This document shows, piece after piece, positions 1 to 9,268 of a DNA stretch of 64,000 nucleotides. Origin of the DNA: JAAXHF01 sp963665955 (lineage in GTDB: Bacteria > Desulfobacterota > Binatia > Bin18). The stretch's first letter is position 1. The number at the start of each line of letters is the position of its first letter. A program made the translations under genes and the position numbers. A model generated the notes under the pieces. It was not told the origin of the DNA and ran no database searches. It worked only from the letters and a program-made list of their open reading frames with translations. Where the stretch lies: the NCBI GenBank assembly GCA_965231765.1, contig OZ246887.1, positions 2,232,001 through 2,296,000 of the forward strand. The letters are read 5' to 3'.

Positions 1-227
1 CGCCTTCTGCGCTGGGGCGGAAGGTGCTCGATTTCAAGCTGTGACGCTGCAACTGTTGCGAAACCAACAATCACGTCGTTTTCAACTGCGATATACGTCG
101 TCCCAATATGGTGCTTGAACTGGTTCTGTCCAGCGTAGCGCTGAAAAAAGCGATCAAGCTCAATATTGCCGCTCCGGAAATCACTCCGATCATCTTCGGT
201 CTGGAGTGGGCGGATCGTTATCGGCAC
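1..227 (-). CDS. GNAT-family acetyltransferase toxin (3' end outside window)
   Basis: Reading leftward from a GTG at 227 gives 75 open codons that run off the window edge. The translation contains LDRFFQRYAGQNQFKHHIG and TTYIAVENDVIVGFATVAA, which is the N-terminal half of the GNAT toxins of the TacT/AtaT type (tRNA-acetylating toxins of type II toxin-antitoxin modules). The acetyl-CoA binding half lies outside the window. The gene starts 5 bp after the stop of the antitoxin at 233-502, so the two are translationally coupled. GTG is the first plausible start; no ATG precedes it in frame. Toxin activity is inferred from the family and its partner. Confidence 0.8.
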   Translation of the reverse strand, partial: MPITIRPLQTEDDRSDFRSGNIELDRFFQRYAGQNQFKHHIGTTYIAVENDVIVGFATVAASQLEIEHLPPQRRR

Positions 228-232
228 GACGA

Positions 233-502
233 CTATTTCTTGAAAAGCTGCCGCATGGCTTTTGTCGGTCGACGGGGCTTTTCCATGCGTGTCAGCACTG
301 CCTCACCGCTCTCAGTCGTCACGACAAGCTGAGGCGGAATAATGACATCAGCAGGTAATGTCTGGAGCGCCTGCAGATGATGCAAGAGTGCCTCTTCGAC
401 AAGATGGCCTTTCTTAACACCATGCGAGTCAGCATACTCTTCCACTAGGCTCTTCGTGGTATCTGAAATGAAAGCAGAAATTTGTGTTTGTCCTGTAGCC
501 AT
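233..502 (-). CDS. Antitoxin of the GNAT toxin module (ribbon-helix-helix-like)
   Basis: An 89-residue protein starting at ATG 502. The open frame extends upstream to 700, but those extra residues look non-coding. The sequence ISDTTKSLVEEYADSHGVKK followed by a helix-rich stretch fits a ribbon-helix-helix DNA-binding N-terminus. The C-terminal part (PPQLVVTTESGEAVL, then basic residues ending RQLFKK) resembles the toxin-neutralising tail of antitoxins paired with GNAT toxins. It is placed just upstream of the toxin gene, as expected for a module that represses its own promoter. The fold is assigned by pattern only. Confidence 0.65.
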   Translation of the reverse strand: MATGQTQISAFISDTTKSLVEEYADSHGVKKGHLVEEALLHHLQALQTLPADVIIPPQLVVTTESGEAVLTRMEKPRRPTKAMRQLFKK

Positions 503-859
503 CTCTACAAAAACGTAGAGCATTTCAGCAAGGCTGTCAAACTCAAATTCTCTCGTGACGATGCGGACTGTTCTCCAGTACCAGGACAGGGACGAGAGGC
601 TATGAAGGGCGATAAGAGGTACCCTCCAAAGAGTCAGACGGAACCGACGCGTAACGGACGCCGGCAAAGTCGTTCGATTTCTCCCTTTCCAAATCCTCAA
701 AGTATTCTCTTAACGCTGTGGACTTGACGCCACGAGCAGCTTCGAGGAAAAGTCCTTTGATGACTCACACATCTCAGCAGCAAATCGCCAAGGACTTTCA
801 ACAGTTCAATCAGATCGTACTCGACTGCTTGGCAGAATATACGGCGCGAAGGTGACCTT
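503..859. other. Intergenic region with no recognised gene
   Basis: 357 bp between the divergent antitoxin and DUF5329 genes. It must hold the promoter of the toxin-antitoxin module. A 31-codon open frame (ATG 760 to TGA 855) is present, but it has no recognisable homology and no strong ribosome-binding site, so it is not called. I see no hairpin or repeat of note. Confidence 0.5.
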
Positions 860-1222
860 ATGCTCAAAGCAACACTTGCTGTTACTGCAATACTCTTTTT
901 CTCGGTTCTCTGCCTAGCAGACGTACCACAGGGTCAGAGAGCTGAAGTGAGACATCTGATTGCACTTGTTAAAGACAGTCCATGTCGAATGGATCGGAAT
1001 GGGACCTGGCATTCGAACACAGAGGCTGCTGCGCATATTGAGCGGAAATACAATTACTTCAGAGAGGACATCAACAACGCAGAAGATTTTATTCGATTGA
1101 GTGCGACACAGAGTACGTGGAGTGGGAAACACTATCGCGTGCACTGCAAAGGAAAAGCGATCAAGAATAGTGCTCAATGGCTGTTGAGAGAACTGAAGAA
1201 ATACCGTGAGAGGGCATCTTGA
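860..1222 (+). CDS. DUF5329 family exported protein
   Basis: 120 residues with an N-terminal signal peptide (MLKATLAVTAILFFSVLCLA, likely cleaved after ADV or nearby). The mature part carries the DUF5329 pattern: a helix, SPCRMDRNGTWHSN, EAAAHIERKYNYF, an AEDFIRLSAT segment, SGKHYRVHC and a final SAQWLLRELKKYR. Two cysteines (in SPCR and VHCK) could form a disulfide. The function of the family is unknown. The gene stands alone, 31 bp upstream of the GltS gene in the same direction, so they could be co-transcribed. Confidence 0.75.
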   Translation: MLKATLAVTAILFFSVLCLADVPQGQRAEVRHLIALVKDSPCRMDRNGTWHSNTEAAAHIERKYNYFREDINNAEDFIRLSATQSTWSGKHYRVHCKGKAIKNSAQWLLRELKKYRERAS

Positions 1223-1253
1223 GAAACTGCCTCCATAAAAATTCGGATCTCTG

Positions 1254-2579
1254 ATGCCCTTCGACGCCTGGCATCTCTTTATCGACTGTGGCTGTATCGC
1301 GGTGTTGCTGTTGATCGGCCAGTTCATTCGCGCAACGGTGCCTGTGGTGCAGCGCCTGTTTATCCCTGCCAGTGTCATTGCTGGTTTGTGCGGACTGGTA
1401 TTCGGACCCCACGGCTGGAATCTCATTCCGTTCTCACCGCTCGTATCTCAGTATCCGAGTATCCTCATCACGCTGATCTTTGCGTCTCTGCCGTTTGCCT
1501 CGCGTGGCTTCCAGTGGCAGTCCGATTCCCGGAATGTCACGGAGCTGTGGGCCTACTCCACCGCCATTATGTGCCTCCAATGGGGCGGCGGGGTTGTGTT
1601 GAGTTTGGCCCTGCTCAGGGTGGTATGGCCAGATCTCCACGTCGGATTTGGCACGCTCCTGGCGAGCGGTTTTGTTGGCGGGCATGGCACGGCGGCGGCG
1701 GTCGGAGCGACCTTTGCCGAGCGGGGCTGGCCACAAGCCGGCTCGTTAGCCATGACCGCGGCGACAGTAGGCATGCTGAGTTCAATTGTGGGTGGAATGG
1801 CGTGGATTCAGTGGGGCACACGCAAACAGGCGACACGTTTTGTGGCGCGCTTTGAAGCGCTGCCGGCAGAACTCCGCACCGGTCTTATCCCACAAGAAAA
1901 ACGCAAACCCATTGGCCACGGAACCGTCTCTGCGATTGCTACCGATCCGCTTATTTTTCATTTCGCGCTGATTGCTGCAGCAGCTCTAGGCGGTTTCTTC
2001 CTTGGCCAATGGAGTGAACAATATTTCGGTGTGTATCGTATCCCAACGTTTTGCGTAGCTTTTTTATGTGCCTGTGTGGTGCGCCACTTGCTCACTGTCT
2101 CTCAGGTGTTCGGCTATGTTGACCGCACCATTATGGTCCGGCTGGGTGGCTCCTTAACCGATGTCCTCGTCGTCGCTGGGATTGCGACGATCAACCCCCA
2201 GGTTGTCATCGACTATGCTGGCCCACTCCTGGCGCTGTTCGCTTTTGGGCTGTGCTTGTGTTGGGGGCTGTTCCGTTTGTGTGGACCGCGTGTGTTTGCC
2301 GAGCTGTGGTTCGAAAAATCTGTGTTCACCTGGGGCTGGGTGACGGGTATTTTGGCCATGGCCATCGCGCTGTTACGGGTTGTCGATCCGGAGGACAAAT
2401 CTACGATATTGGACAATTTTGCTGTGGCATATATCGCCATTGGTCCGCTCGAAGTCCTGCTTGTCAGCCTCGGTCCCGTTCTTGTGACACACGGTTATGC
2501 GTGGTCGTTTGGTCTGGTGAGTGTCAGCGCTGGACTGCTTGTGTTGGCTTATGCGGTATGGAGAAGACCTGCGGTATGA
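1254..2579 (+). CDS. gltS: Sodium/glutamate symporter (GltS family)
   Basis: 441 residues, almost entirely hydrophobic helices, matching the usual length of GltS/ESS carriers. These take up glutamate with sodium across the inner membrane. Visible family features are the N-terminal FIPASVIAGLCGLVFGP segment, the FVGGHGTAAAVGATF loop (Gly-rich re-entrant element of the family) and a second GGSLTDVLVVAGIATIN repeat half. The gene converges with gmaS, with 1 bp between the stop codons. Because the neighbouring pathway consumes and regenerates glutamate, the carrier may supply that pathway; this link is an inference from position. Confidence 0.85.
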   Translation: MPFDAWHLFIDCGCIAVLLLIGQFIRATVPVVQRLFIPASVIAGLCGLVFGPHGWNLIPFSPLVSQYPSILITLIFASLPFASRGFQWQSDSRNVTELWAYSTAIMCLQWGGGVVLSLALLRVVWPDLHVGFGTLLASGFVGGHGTAAAVGATFAERGWPQAGSLAMTAATVGMLSSIVGGMAWIQWGTRKQATRFVARFEALPAELRTGLIPQEKRKPIGHGTVSAIATDPLIFHFALIAAAALGGFFLGQWSEQYFGVYRIPTFCVAFLCACVVRHLLTVSQVFGYVDRTIMVRLGGSLTDVLVVAGIATINPQVVIDYAGPLLALFAFGLCLCWGLFRLCGPRVFAELWFEKSVFTWGWVTGILAMAIALLRVVDPEDKSTILDNFAVAYIAIGPLEVLLVSLGPVLVTHGYAWSFGLVSVSAGLLVLAYAVWRRPAV

Positions 2580-2580
2580 A

Positions 2581-3918
2581 TCAGTACAGGCCCAGATAAT
2601 TATCTACTTCCCACTGCGACACGGTGTCATGATAGCGTTTCCATTCGGCCCGTTTGACCTGAATGTAATAGTCTGCGTATTCACGTCCAAGTGCGTCTTT
2701 GATCACCTCGTCGTGTTCAAGCTCGTCGAGCGCTTCGCTCAAGTTAGTCGGCAAGAAGCCAATGCCTTCGGCGGCCAGATCCTCGGCCGGGACCTCGTAC
2801 AGATTCCGGTCGTTACGGCTGCCAGCCGGCAGCTTTTTCTCAATGCCATCCAGGCCAGCGGCCAGCATGACCGCCGGGGCTAAGTATGGGTTGGCCGCGC
2901 CATCGATGGTGCGGTTCTCAATCCGACCGGGGCCGGGGATGCGGATCATCTGGGTCCGGTTGGAAGCACCATAGGTGATATAGACCGGTGCCCAGGTCGC
3001 CCCGGACAGGGGTGCCCCACGAATCAGACGTTTGTACGAATTCACAATCGGTGCAGTCACCGCCGCCACCGCTTTGGCATGCCGCTTGAGACCGCCAATA
3101 AAATGGTACGCCAGCTCCGACAACCCGTTGTCGTCCGTGTTATTGACGAAGAGATTGGTGTCGGTGTCGGCATCCCACAGACTGGTATGGAAATGACAGC
3201 CGTTCCCCGTCAGATGGGCAAAGGGCTTGGGCATAAAGGTCGCAATGAGTCCATTCTGCTCAGCAACAGTCCGCACCATCCAACGAAAGAAGGTATGGCG
3301 ATCGGCTGTCGTCAGACAATCCGAATACGTCCAATTGATTTCAAACTGGCAGTTGGCGTCTTCGTGGTCATTGGCATACGGGTCCCAGCCCAATTCCTGC
3401 ATGTATTTCAGCAGCGTTGTCACAAAGTCAAGATTGCGGTTGAGTGCGCGCAGGTCGTAGCAGGGTTTGTTCAAGGTATCGAGTGGATCGTGGGGGGCAT
3501 ACGTTCCAGTGTCCGTCTGACGGGTCAGAATGAACTCTGGCTCGACCCCCGTCTTGAGGACATACCCCTGCTCGCGCGCTGTGGCCAGTTGGCGCTGCAG
3601 TATTGTACGTGGACAGTAGGGCCACGGTGCGTCATTGACGTGAATGTCACTCGCCACCCAGGCAACGTTAGGACGCCAGGGCAGGACACTCAGACTTTGA
3701 AAATCCGGCATCGCCGCCAGGTCCGTGTCATGCGGTCCTTGGCCCATATCGCCAGCGGCAAAGCCAGCAAACCCGGCACTGCCCTGAGCCATATCTTCAA
3801 GATGAGTGGCGGGCACAACCTTGGCCTTGGGGGCTCCGCTCATTTCCACAAAGGAACACAGAAAAAACTCGATGCCCCGCTCTTCAACAATCTGGGCCGC
3901 ATCTTGTGCCGTTTTCAT
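2581..3918 (-). CDS. gmaS: Gamma-glutamylmethylamide synthetase / GlnT-type glutamine synthetase
   Basis: 445 residues from ATG 3918, chosen because AAGGAG lies just upstream; an in-frame start at 3969 lacks this. It belongs to the glutamine-synthetase superfamily. The ATP-grasp-like metal ligands are visible in GVEPEFIL, the catalytic core in NGCHFHTSLWD, and the phosphate-binding arginines in RIPGPGRIENRTIDGAANPY. The GlnT subgroup includes GmaS, which joins methylamine to glutamate with ATP. It is the last gene of the eight-gene mgs-mgd cluster, which strongly favours GmaS over a nitrogen-assimilation enzyme. A plain GlnT glutamine synthetase remains possible. Confidence 0.8.
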   Translation of the reverse strand: MKTAQDAAQIVEERGIEFFLCSFVEMSGAPKAKVVPATHLEDMAQGSAGFAGFAAGDMGQGPHDTDLAAMPDFQSLSVLPWRPNVAWVASDIHVNDAPWPYCPRTILQRQLATAREQGYVLKTGVEPEFILTRQTDTGTYAPHDPLDTLNKPCYDLRALNRNLDFVTTLLKYMQELGWDPYANDHEDANCQFEINWTYSDCLTTADRHTFFRWMVRTVAEQNGLIATFMPKPFAHLTGNGCHFHTSLWDADTDTNLFVNNTDDNGLSELAYHFIGGLKRHAKAVAAVTAPIVNSYKRLIRGAPLSGATWAPVYITYGASNRTQMIRIPGPGRIENRTIDGAANPYLAPAVMLAAGLDGIEKKLPAGSRNDRNLYEVPAEDLAAEGIGFLPTNLSEALDELEHDEVIKDALGREYADYYIQVKRAEWKRYHDTVSQWEVDNYLGLY

Positions 3919-3969
3919 GCGTCGCTCCTTATGAGTTTTGACATTTAACTTTTCTTCTCGCCTGGCCAC

Positions 3970-5181
3970 TTAATGAGACACGGCTGCCGCCGCTTTCTCC
4001 CCAACCAAGCGATCTTCAGAGAAGCGGGTGAGTGCAAACGCTTGAATCAGTTGTGGAACCTTGCCGGTGGCAATCAGTTCCGCCGTGGTTTTCCCAGCTG
4101 CCGGAGCCGCTTTAAAACCATACGTGCCCCAACCGACATCAAGGATAAATCCTTCGACGTGGGGAACCGTACTGATAATCGGACTAAAATCTGGAGTCAT
4201 GTCACAGATGCCTGCCCATTGGCGTAACACGCGGGCTGCCTCTAGGGCTGGAAACAATTCGAGCGCGTGAGAGGCCATCATTTCGAGCGTGGGTAAAGTC
4301 GAGGCCGTGTTATATGAGGCGTAAGGATCGATTTCAGCACCAATCACGACTTCGCCTCGGTCCGTCTGATTCACATACACATGCAGGCTGGCCGACACAA
4401 TGACCTTATCTAAAAACGGTTTAAGCGGTTCGGTGACGCACGCCTGAAGCGGATGTGAGACGATAGGTAGCTGGACCCCGACCATTTCGGCAATGGTGGA
4501 ACACCAGCCTGAGGTCGCGTTGACGACGGTCTGGGTCTGAATGCGGCCTTGACTGGTCTCAACAGCCGTCACCTTCCCGTTTTGTGTCTCGATGGCACGC
4601 ACTTCTGTGTGAGGATGGATTTCAATCCCCATCCGGTCAGCGCCTCGGGCATAGCCCCACACCACGGCATCGTGACGAATGATTCCTCCGGGCGGGTGAT
4701 ATAAGGCGGCCTGAATCGGCGCACGCGCCTGTTGACTGACCTCCATGGCCGGAACGAGGCGTTTGATCTCATCAGGTTTGATCAGGCGACTATCAACGCC
4801 TAACAGAGCGTTTGCCTCGGCCCGGACGCGCAGACCATCAACCGCAGTATCAGAATGCGCCAGGGTCAGATGGCCCTGCTGGGAGAACAGGACATTATAA
4901 CCAAGCTCTTGTGACAGCCCTTCATACAGCCGCAAGCTCTCGTGATAGAAAGGAATCGCTTCAGGCGTTCGATAGTTCGCGCGCAGAATGGCAGTGTTGC
5001 GTCCGCTATTGCCACCGCCCACATAGCCACGATCCACCACCGCGACATTGGTGATACCTTGCTTGCCCAGATAATAGGCCGTTGCCAGCCCGTGCACGCC
5101 AGCCCCGATGATGACCACATCATAGCGATCTTGGAGGGGAGGTGTGTGCCACATCTTTTCTTTTCGAAACAGCTGGAGCAT
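3970..5181 (-). CDS. mgdA: N-methylglutamate dehydrogenase subunit A (sarcosine oxidase beta-like)
   Basis: 403 residues. An N-terminal dinucleotide-binding motif DVVIIGAGVHGLATAYYLGK binds FAD, and the rest follows the D-amino-acid-oxidase fold of SoxB, the catalytic subunit of heterotetrameric sarcosine oxidase. GWCSTIAE, HPLQACVTEP and DVGWGTYGFKAAP are recognisable SoxB segments; the last lies near the flavin. In the N-methylglutamate pathway this subunit oxidises the N-methyl group. It lies 51 bp before gmaS and 3 bp after mgdD. Homology alone cannot separate it from SoxB; the mgsABC and gmaS neighbours do. Confidence 0.8.
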   Translation of the reverse strand: MLQLFRKEKMWHTPPLQDRYDVVIIGAGVHGLATAYYLGKQGITNVAVVDRGYVGGGNSGRNTAILRANYRTPEAIPFYHESLRLYEGLSQELGYNVLFSQQGHLTLAHSDTAVDGLRVRAEANALLGVDSRLIKPDEIKRLVPAMEVSQQARAPIQAALYHPPGGIIRHDAVVWGYARGADRMGIEIHPHTEVRAIETQNGKVTAVETSQGRIQTQTVVNATSGWCSTIAEMVGVQLPIVSHPLQACVTEPLKPFLDKVIVSASLHVYVNQTDRGEVVIGAEIDPYASYNTASTLPTLEMMASHALELFPALEAARVLRQWAGICDMTPDFSPIISTVPHVEGFILDVGWGTYGFKAAPAAGKTTAELIATGKVPQLIQAFALTRFSEDRLVGEKAAAAVSH

Positions 5182-5184
5182 GTC

Positions 5185-5934
5185 TCAATCCTGTGTCAAT
5201 AACAAACGCTGGGTGGCAAGGCCAAACGGCATCACTCCGAACTCCTGCCCGGCATCGTACAGCGTCTCCCACATATACTCCCCACACTCCCGCCGGCAAT
5301 AGATCTCGTATGTCAGATGGCTCCCGATATCTGCCCGGATAAGCATGGCATGGACTGTGGCGATACTGGCCTGGGCACAGCGCAGGTCGGGAAACTGACT
5401 CGGCGAAAGGTCGAGCGAGATGAGCTTGGACAACAGCTCCGGACTCGCTGGTCCAACGAGCTGGATGGCCGTCAGGGCTGAGGTGAGATCGGTGAGGTGT
5501 GCGCAGGTATCAGGTGTAGAGGACTCTTGTCTCTTCTCCAAACATAGCTGTTCGAGCGCACTCCGCGTGCCTGCTGGAGTGGTCAACAGTACGTTGTCGT
5601 GTGTCAGCCGACAGCACAGTCCATCCAGTCCATTGGGGTGACCGATCCCGCCGACTCCGGTCGGCCGGATGCGCTTGACGTGTCCAATCTGAGGAGCGGC
5701 ATCGAAAGACAGACGCTGTTCAAGGACAGCAGACAGGTCTGTTCCTTTCAGGTCAAGCTTGCCCACCGGACTGATGTCACACATTCCGACACTGGTGTGG
5801 ACAGTCCCAATTTCCTCGTCAGTCGATCCATACTGCTCAGGACGCTGCCAGCCACTGTCCGACACCATGGTCGCACCGCAGGCGAGATGCCAATGGTGCA
5901 ACGCAGAGCGTTTCACAAGGAGAGATCTCGCCAT
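5185..5934 (-). CDS. mgdD: N-methylglutamate dehydrogenase subunit D (sarcosine oxidase gamma-like)
   Basis: 249 residues, with distant similarity to the GcvT/SoxG folate-binding fold. It has GMCDISPVGKLDLKGTDL near residue 50, and a C-terminal YCRRECGEYMWETLYDAGQE segment typical of SoxG. It is somewhat longer than a usual gamma subunit (about 200 residues), mostly because of the N-terminal half. It sits between mgdC and mgdA with gaps of only 3 bp on each side, consistent with a subunit of the same complex. The gamma subunit is structural and has no known catalytic residues. Confidence 0.75.
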   Translation of the reverse strand: MARSLLVKRSALHHWHLACGATMVSDSGWQRPEQYGSTDEEIGTVHTSVGMCDISPVGKLDLKGTDLSAVLEQRLSFDAAPQIGHVKRIRPTGVGGIGHPNGLDGLCCRLTHDNVLLTTPAGTRSALEQLCLEKRQESSTPDTCAHLTDLTSALTAIQLVGPASPELLSKLISLDLSPSQFPDLRCAQASIATVHAMLIRADIGSHLTYEIYCRRECGEYMWETLYDAGQEFGVMPFGLATQRLLLTQD

Positions 5935-5937
5935 ATG

Positions 5938-8901
5938 CTACGCTCGTACTCGCTTTCCTTCCGGATCGTAAAAAGCCGCCTCAGCAATGTCCGCCTCAAC
6001 CAGGCCGCCGTTGATCCGAATGTGAAACGGGTCACCCTTCGTGGCAAGCGCTATCGGGACCCAAGCCAGACCGACGCACTTTCCTGCGGCAGGACTAAAA
6101 CGCGCACTCGCTACGCGTCCAACCGGCTTGCCGTTGAGCGCAACTGCACTCCCCCCTTCAACGACCACGGAATCTCGCACGGTAAAGCCGACCAGCTTTT
6201 GACGCAGACCGCGTTCTTGGACAGATAGCAGCGCGTTTTTGCCAATAAAATCTTTCTTATTGAACTTCACCGCCCAGGCCAAGTCTGCCTCCAATGGGTT
6301 TGATAAGGCATCCGTATCCTGTCCCACAATAAGATGCTTTTTCTCCAAGCGCAGAATCCGCTGGGCTTCAACCCCAAACGGCGCAATCTCGAACGCCTTA
6401 CCAGCGACCATCAGCGCCTCCCAGACCTGTTCGCCATACTCGGCTGGGACATGCATCTCCCAACCCGTCTCGCCGACAAAGCCGATCCGTAAGAGCAGAG
6501 CAGGCACACCAGTCACCTCAGCTTGGACACACGCCATATACGGAAAGGAAGACGAGGACAGGTCGTAATCCGTTAACTGGCGCAGGACATCCCGGGCACA
6601 CGGACCGGCCAGATTCATCGCCGCAAAGCCGCCGGTCACATTTGTCACATGCACACACAGACCGGTTCCAACCGACCACCATTTGAGCCATTGCTCAACA
6701 AACTCAATGTTTCCAGTGGTAGTGGTGATGAAAAAATGATCCTCAGCCAACCGAGACACCGTACCGTCATCAATGATAATGCCGCTGTCATCACACATGA
6801 CACCGTAGCGCACCCGCCCAACCCGGAGTGAGGAAAAGACGTGTGTATAGACTTTGTCGAGCAGCATCCCTGCATCTTTGCCTTTGACATCTAATTTGCC
6901 CAGGGTACTGACATCAATGAGTCCGACCCGTTCTCGTACCGCCTGACATTCTGCGGCTGGAGTCGTATAGGAATACGGTCTTTTCCAGTCTCCGAGATTC
7001 ATCATTTCGGCCTTGAGCGCCACATGCGTATGGTGCAGCGGTGTGCGCTTGACGGGGTGGTAGTGGCGTCCGGCTAACACACCGAGCGGCACTGGCTGGA
7101 TGGGTGGGCGTGGAGTTGTTGAGCCCGTTTCTTCAAGGCTCCGGCCGGTTTCATGGGCACAGATCCCTATCGATGACATCGCGCACATGCGTCCCTGACA
7201 CGGACCCATGGAAATTGTGCTATAGCGCTTAAGCGTTTCGATTTCGTCAAAGCCCTCAGCTATGCCGTCAGCCAGATCTTTTGCCGTTACGTCTTCACAC
7301 ACACACACAAATTTTTTCTTGTCTTTCGATGCGGCGTTCAACTGAGGATAGGGCTGCGCCTGTTTTCGGTACTGCTGCTCAATCTCAGTCAGGTCCGGTT
7401 GGTACCGGTCAAGTCGGTTCTGGGCAGTCGTCGCATCACGTAGATCAAGATGCAGCTCAAGACTCAGCGCCGCCTGAATGCCTGCAACTTGGCCTTGGCG
7501 GAGTATGGCTGACAGCTGGTGCAGGCCCGTCACGTCTCCAGCAGCAAAGACGTGTGGAGCAAGCTTCTGGGGAATGATCTCACCCAGCGTGGCATCGTAG
7601 GCCAGGCGACAGCCACTCTGGGTGAGCAGCGCTCCAGCTGTGGCTCGATTAGTCGAGAGACAGATGAGGTCGCATGGAATGCTACGTCGGCTGTCGCTCA
7701 GTGGCTGGCGTTGGGCATCAAGTGGGGCAACGAGCGCAGCTTCAACGTGTTTTTTCCCCTGTGCGGCTTGGATGATATGGGGAGCAAGAATCTCGACATT
7801 GTTTGCTTGGAGATACTGCACGCGCTCGTCGGTTTCCAACAGGTCAGCCAGGTCAGAGTGTGCCGCCACAAGCGCTGCAACCTCGACTCCAGCCGCTAAA
7901 AGATCACAGGCGACGCTGAGGCCAGTCTCGCTATTGGTGACGACCACTGCCCGTTTACCTGGTTTGACTCGATACAGATGCATCAGCCGCTGCACGCCAC
8001 TGCCGAGCATGACTCCTGGCAGGTCATTATTATGAAAAACGGGCGGATACTCATACGCACCTGTGGCAACCACGAGGCGCTTGGTCCGCAGGTGGATGAG
8101 ACGCTTGGCGTGCATCACCCCTAGTAAGCCACCTTCGTATTGGCCGAAGACAGTTGCCGACTGAATAATGTCTAGCCCTGGCAGCGCCTCTACTTCTTGG
8201 CGTAACTGGCGCGCGATGTCTGTGCCGGACATTCCTGAATACGGATCAACATCGCTATACGTCTGAGTCTGTGTCCGCAGGTGGCCGCCTAAGATCGGTT
8301 CGTCATCGATAAGCGTGACCTGAGCGCCCAGCCGGGCAGCTTCACGGGCTGCGATAAGGCCAGCCGGCCCACCGCCGACAACGGCGATATCGGTATGGCG
8401 ATATTGGTGATCGTAGCCACCGTGTGGCTTTGCCTGATGGTCGATTTTTCCCAGGCCGGCTGTGCGACGGAGCACTTTTTCAGCAATCGACCAGGCGGCT
8501 TTGGGATGAATAAAGGTCTTATAATAGAACCCAATCGGCAGCAGACGATCGAGTTTGTCATTAATCGCCAGCGCGTCTGACTCTAACGACGGCCAAGCAT
8601 TTTGGGAGCGGACCTGCATGTCTTGGCGGACAGGTTCGCGACAAGTGCGAACACTCGGAGTGCCATCGACGTTCATCAAACAGTTAGGGCAGTTGCCCGC
8701 AACACACAGCAAGCCGCGTGGACGGTGGTATTTAAAGCTACGGCTAAAGATGCGGACTCCGGCAGCGTACAAAGCTGCGGCAATCGAATCGCCAGGGTGC
8801 GCGGTGATGGTCTTGTTATCAAAGGAGAATGTCAGCGTTTGGGTAGAATCGATGACTGGGTTGGAATTGACGGAAGCGGGCGGAAGTCTTGTCGTACTCA
8901 T
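5938..8901 (-). CDS. mgdC: N-methylglutamate dehydrogenase subunit C (sarcosine oxidase alpha-like)
   Basis: 987 residues, the normal size for SoxA-type subunits. Order of parts: an N-terminal ferredoxin-like region with CVAGNCPNC (about residues 65-75); an FAD/NAD-binding oxidoreductase region starting at IAVVGGGPAGLIAAREAA; a BFD-like cysteine cluster (VCVCEDV, later GPCQGRMC); and a C-terminal GcvT-like tetrahydrofolate domain from about residue 610. The folate domain would accept the one-carbon unit from the demethylation. The chain is intact, without frameshift. It follows mgdB by 69 bp and precedes mgdD by 3 bp. Confidence 0.85.
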   Translation of the reverse strand: MSTTRLPPASVNSNPVIDSTQTLTFSFDNKTITAHPGDSIAAALYAAGVRIFSRSFKYHRPRGLLCVAGNCPNCLMNVDGTPSVRTCREPVRQDMQVRSQNAWPSLESDALAINDKLDRLLPIGFYYKTFIHPKAAWSIAEKVLRRTAGLGKIDHQAKPHGGYDHQYRHTDIAVVGGGPAGLIAAREAARLGAQVTLIDDEPILGGHLRTQTQTYSDVDPYSGMSGTDIARQLRQEVEALPGLDIIQSATVFGQYEGGLLGVMHAKRLIHLRTKRLVVATGAYEYPPVFHNNDLPGVMLGSGVQRLMHLYRVKPGKRAVVVTNSETGLSVACDLLAAGVEVAALVAAHSDLADLLETDERVQYLQANNVEILAPHIIQAAQGKKHVEAALVAPLDAQRQPLSDSRRSIPCDLICLSTNRATAGALLTQSGCRLAYDATLGEIIPQKLAPHVFAAGDVTGLHQLSAILRQGQVAGIQAALSLELHLDLRDATTAQNRLDRYQPDLTEIEQQYRKQAQPYPQLNAASKDKKKFVCVCEDVTAKDLADGIAEGFDEIETLKRYSTISMGPCQGRMCAMSSIGICAHETGRSLEETGSTTPRPPIQPVPLGVLAGRHYHPVKRTPLHHTHVALKAEMMNLGDWKRPYSYTTPAAECQAVRERVGLIDVSTLGKLDVKGKDAGMLLDKVYTHVFSSLRVGRVRYGVMCDDSGIIIDDGTVSRLAEDHFFITTTTGNIEFVEQWLKWWSVGTGLCVHVTNVTGGFAAMNLAGPCARDVLRQLTDYDLSSSSFPYMACVQAEVTGVPALLLRIGFVGETGWEMHVPAEYGEQVWEALMVAGKAFEIAPFGVEAQRILRLEKKHLIVGQDTDALSNPLEADLAWAVKFNKKDFIGKNALLSVQERGLRQKLVGFTVRDSVVVEGGSAVALNGKPVGRVASARFSPAAGKCVGLAWVPIALATKGDPFHIRINGGLVEADIAEAAFYDPEGKRVRA

Positions 8902-8970
8902 GTGGTACTTTCAGCTTTTTCTGGTTCTCATGCGGTGCATCGTCAGCAGGGAATCTCAGTGAGCCACTCC

Positions 8971-9237
8971 TCAGCGCTCTTGCTCATCCTCCACTCCGAA
9001 CGTGCCCCGGACCGTGTTCGTGACTGTATCCCGCACCGCAAAGAACCACATCCGACAGCCCTGCTGGTGGTACCACCACTCTTTATGTTCGCCAGCTGTG
9101 TTTTTCCTGGTGTACAGAAAATCAGCCCACTCTTGAGGTGGGGGTGTTCCGGGTGGTCGCTGACGGTACTCGCCACCAAAACGAAACTCATACACACTGC
9201 GTTCCCCGCAGTTTGGACAATGCAGGAGAAATGACAC
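8971..9237 (-). CDS. mgdB: N-methylglutamate dehydrogenase subunit B (sarcosine oxidase delta-like)
   Basis: 88 residues. The start is placed at GTG 9237, directly before SFLLHCPNCGERSVYEFRFG, because SoxD-type proteins begin at this point. A longer open frame reaches 9333, inside mgsC, and would add non-homologous residues. The zinc-binding pattern of delta subunits is visible: CPNC near the N-terminus, then a WWYHQQGCRMWF segment supplying a His and a Cys. Its position between mgsC and mgdC agrees with the role of small zinc subunit of the dehydrogenase complex. Confidence 0.8.
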   Translation of the reverse strand: MSFLLHCPNCGERSVYEFRFGGEYRQRPPGTPPPQEWADFLYTRKNTAGEHKEWWYHQQGCRMWFFAVRDTVTNTVRGTFGVEDEQER

Positions 9238-9268
9238 GGCTGCCTCTGTGACTATGAGCCACGCTTCT

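Noticed and set aside
760..855. 31-codon plus-strand open frame before the DUF5329 gene
   Set aside because: No homology, no strong ribosome-binding site and too short to distinguish from chance.
3079..3948. Long plus-strand open frame antisense to gmaS
   Set aside because: gmaS has complete catalytic motifs on the other strand; the antisense product resembles nothing and follows from codon bias.
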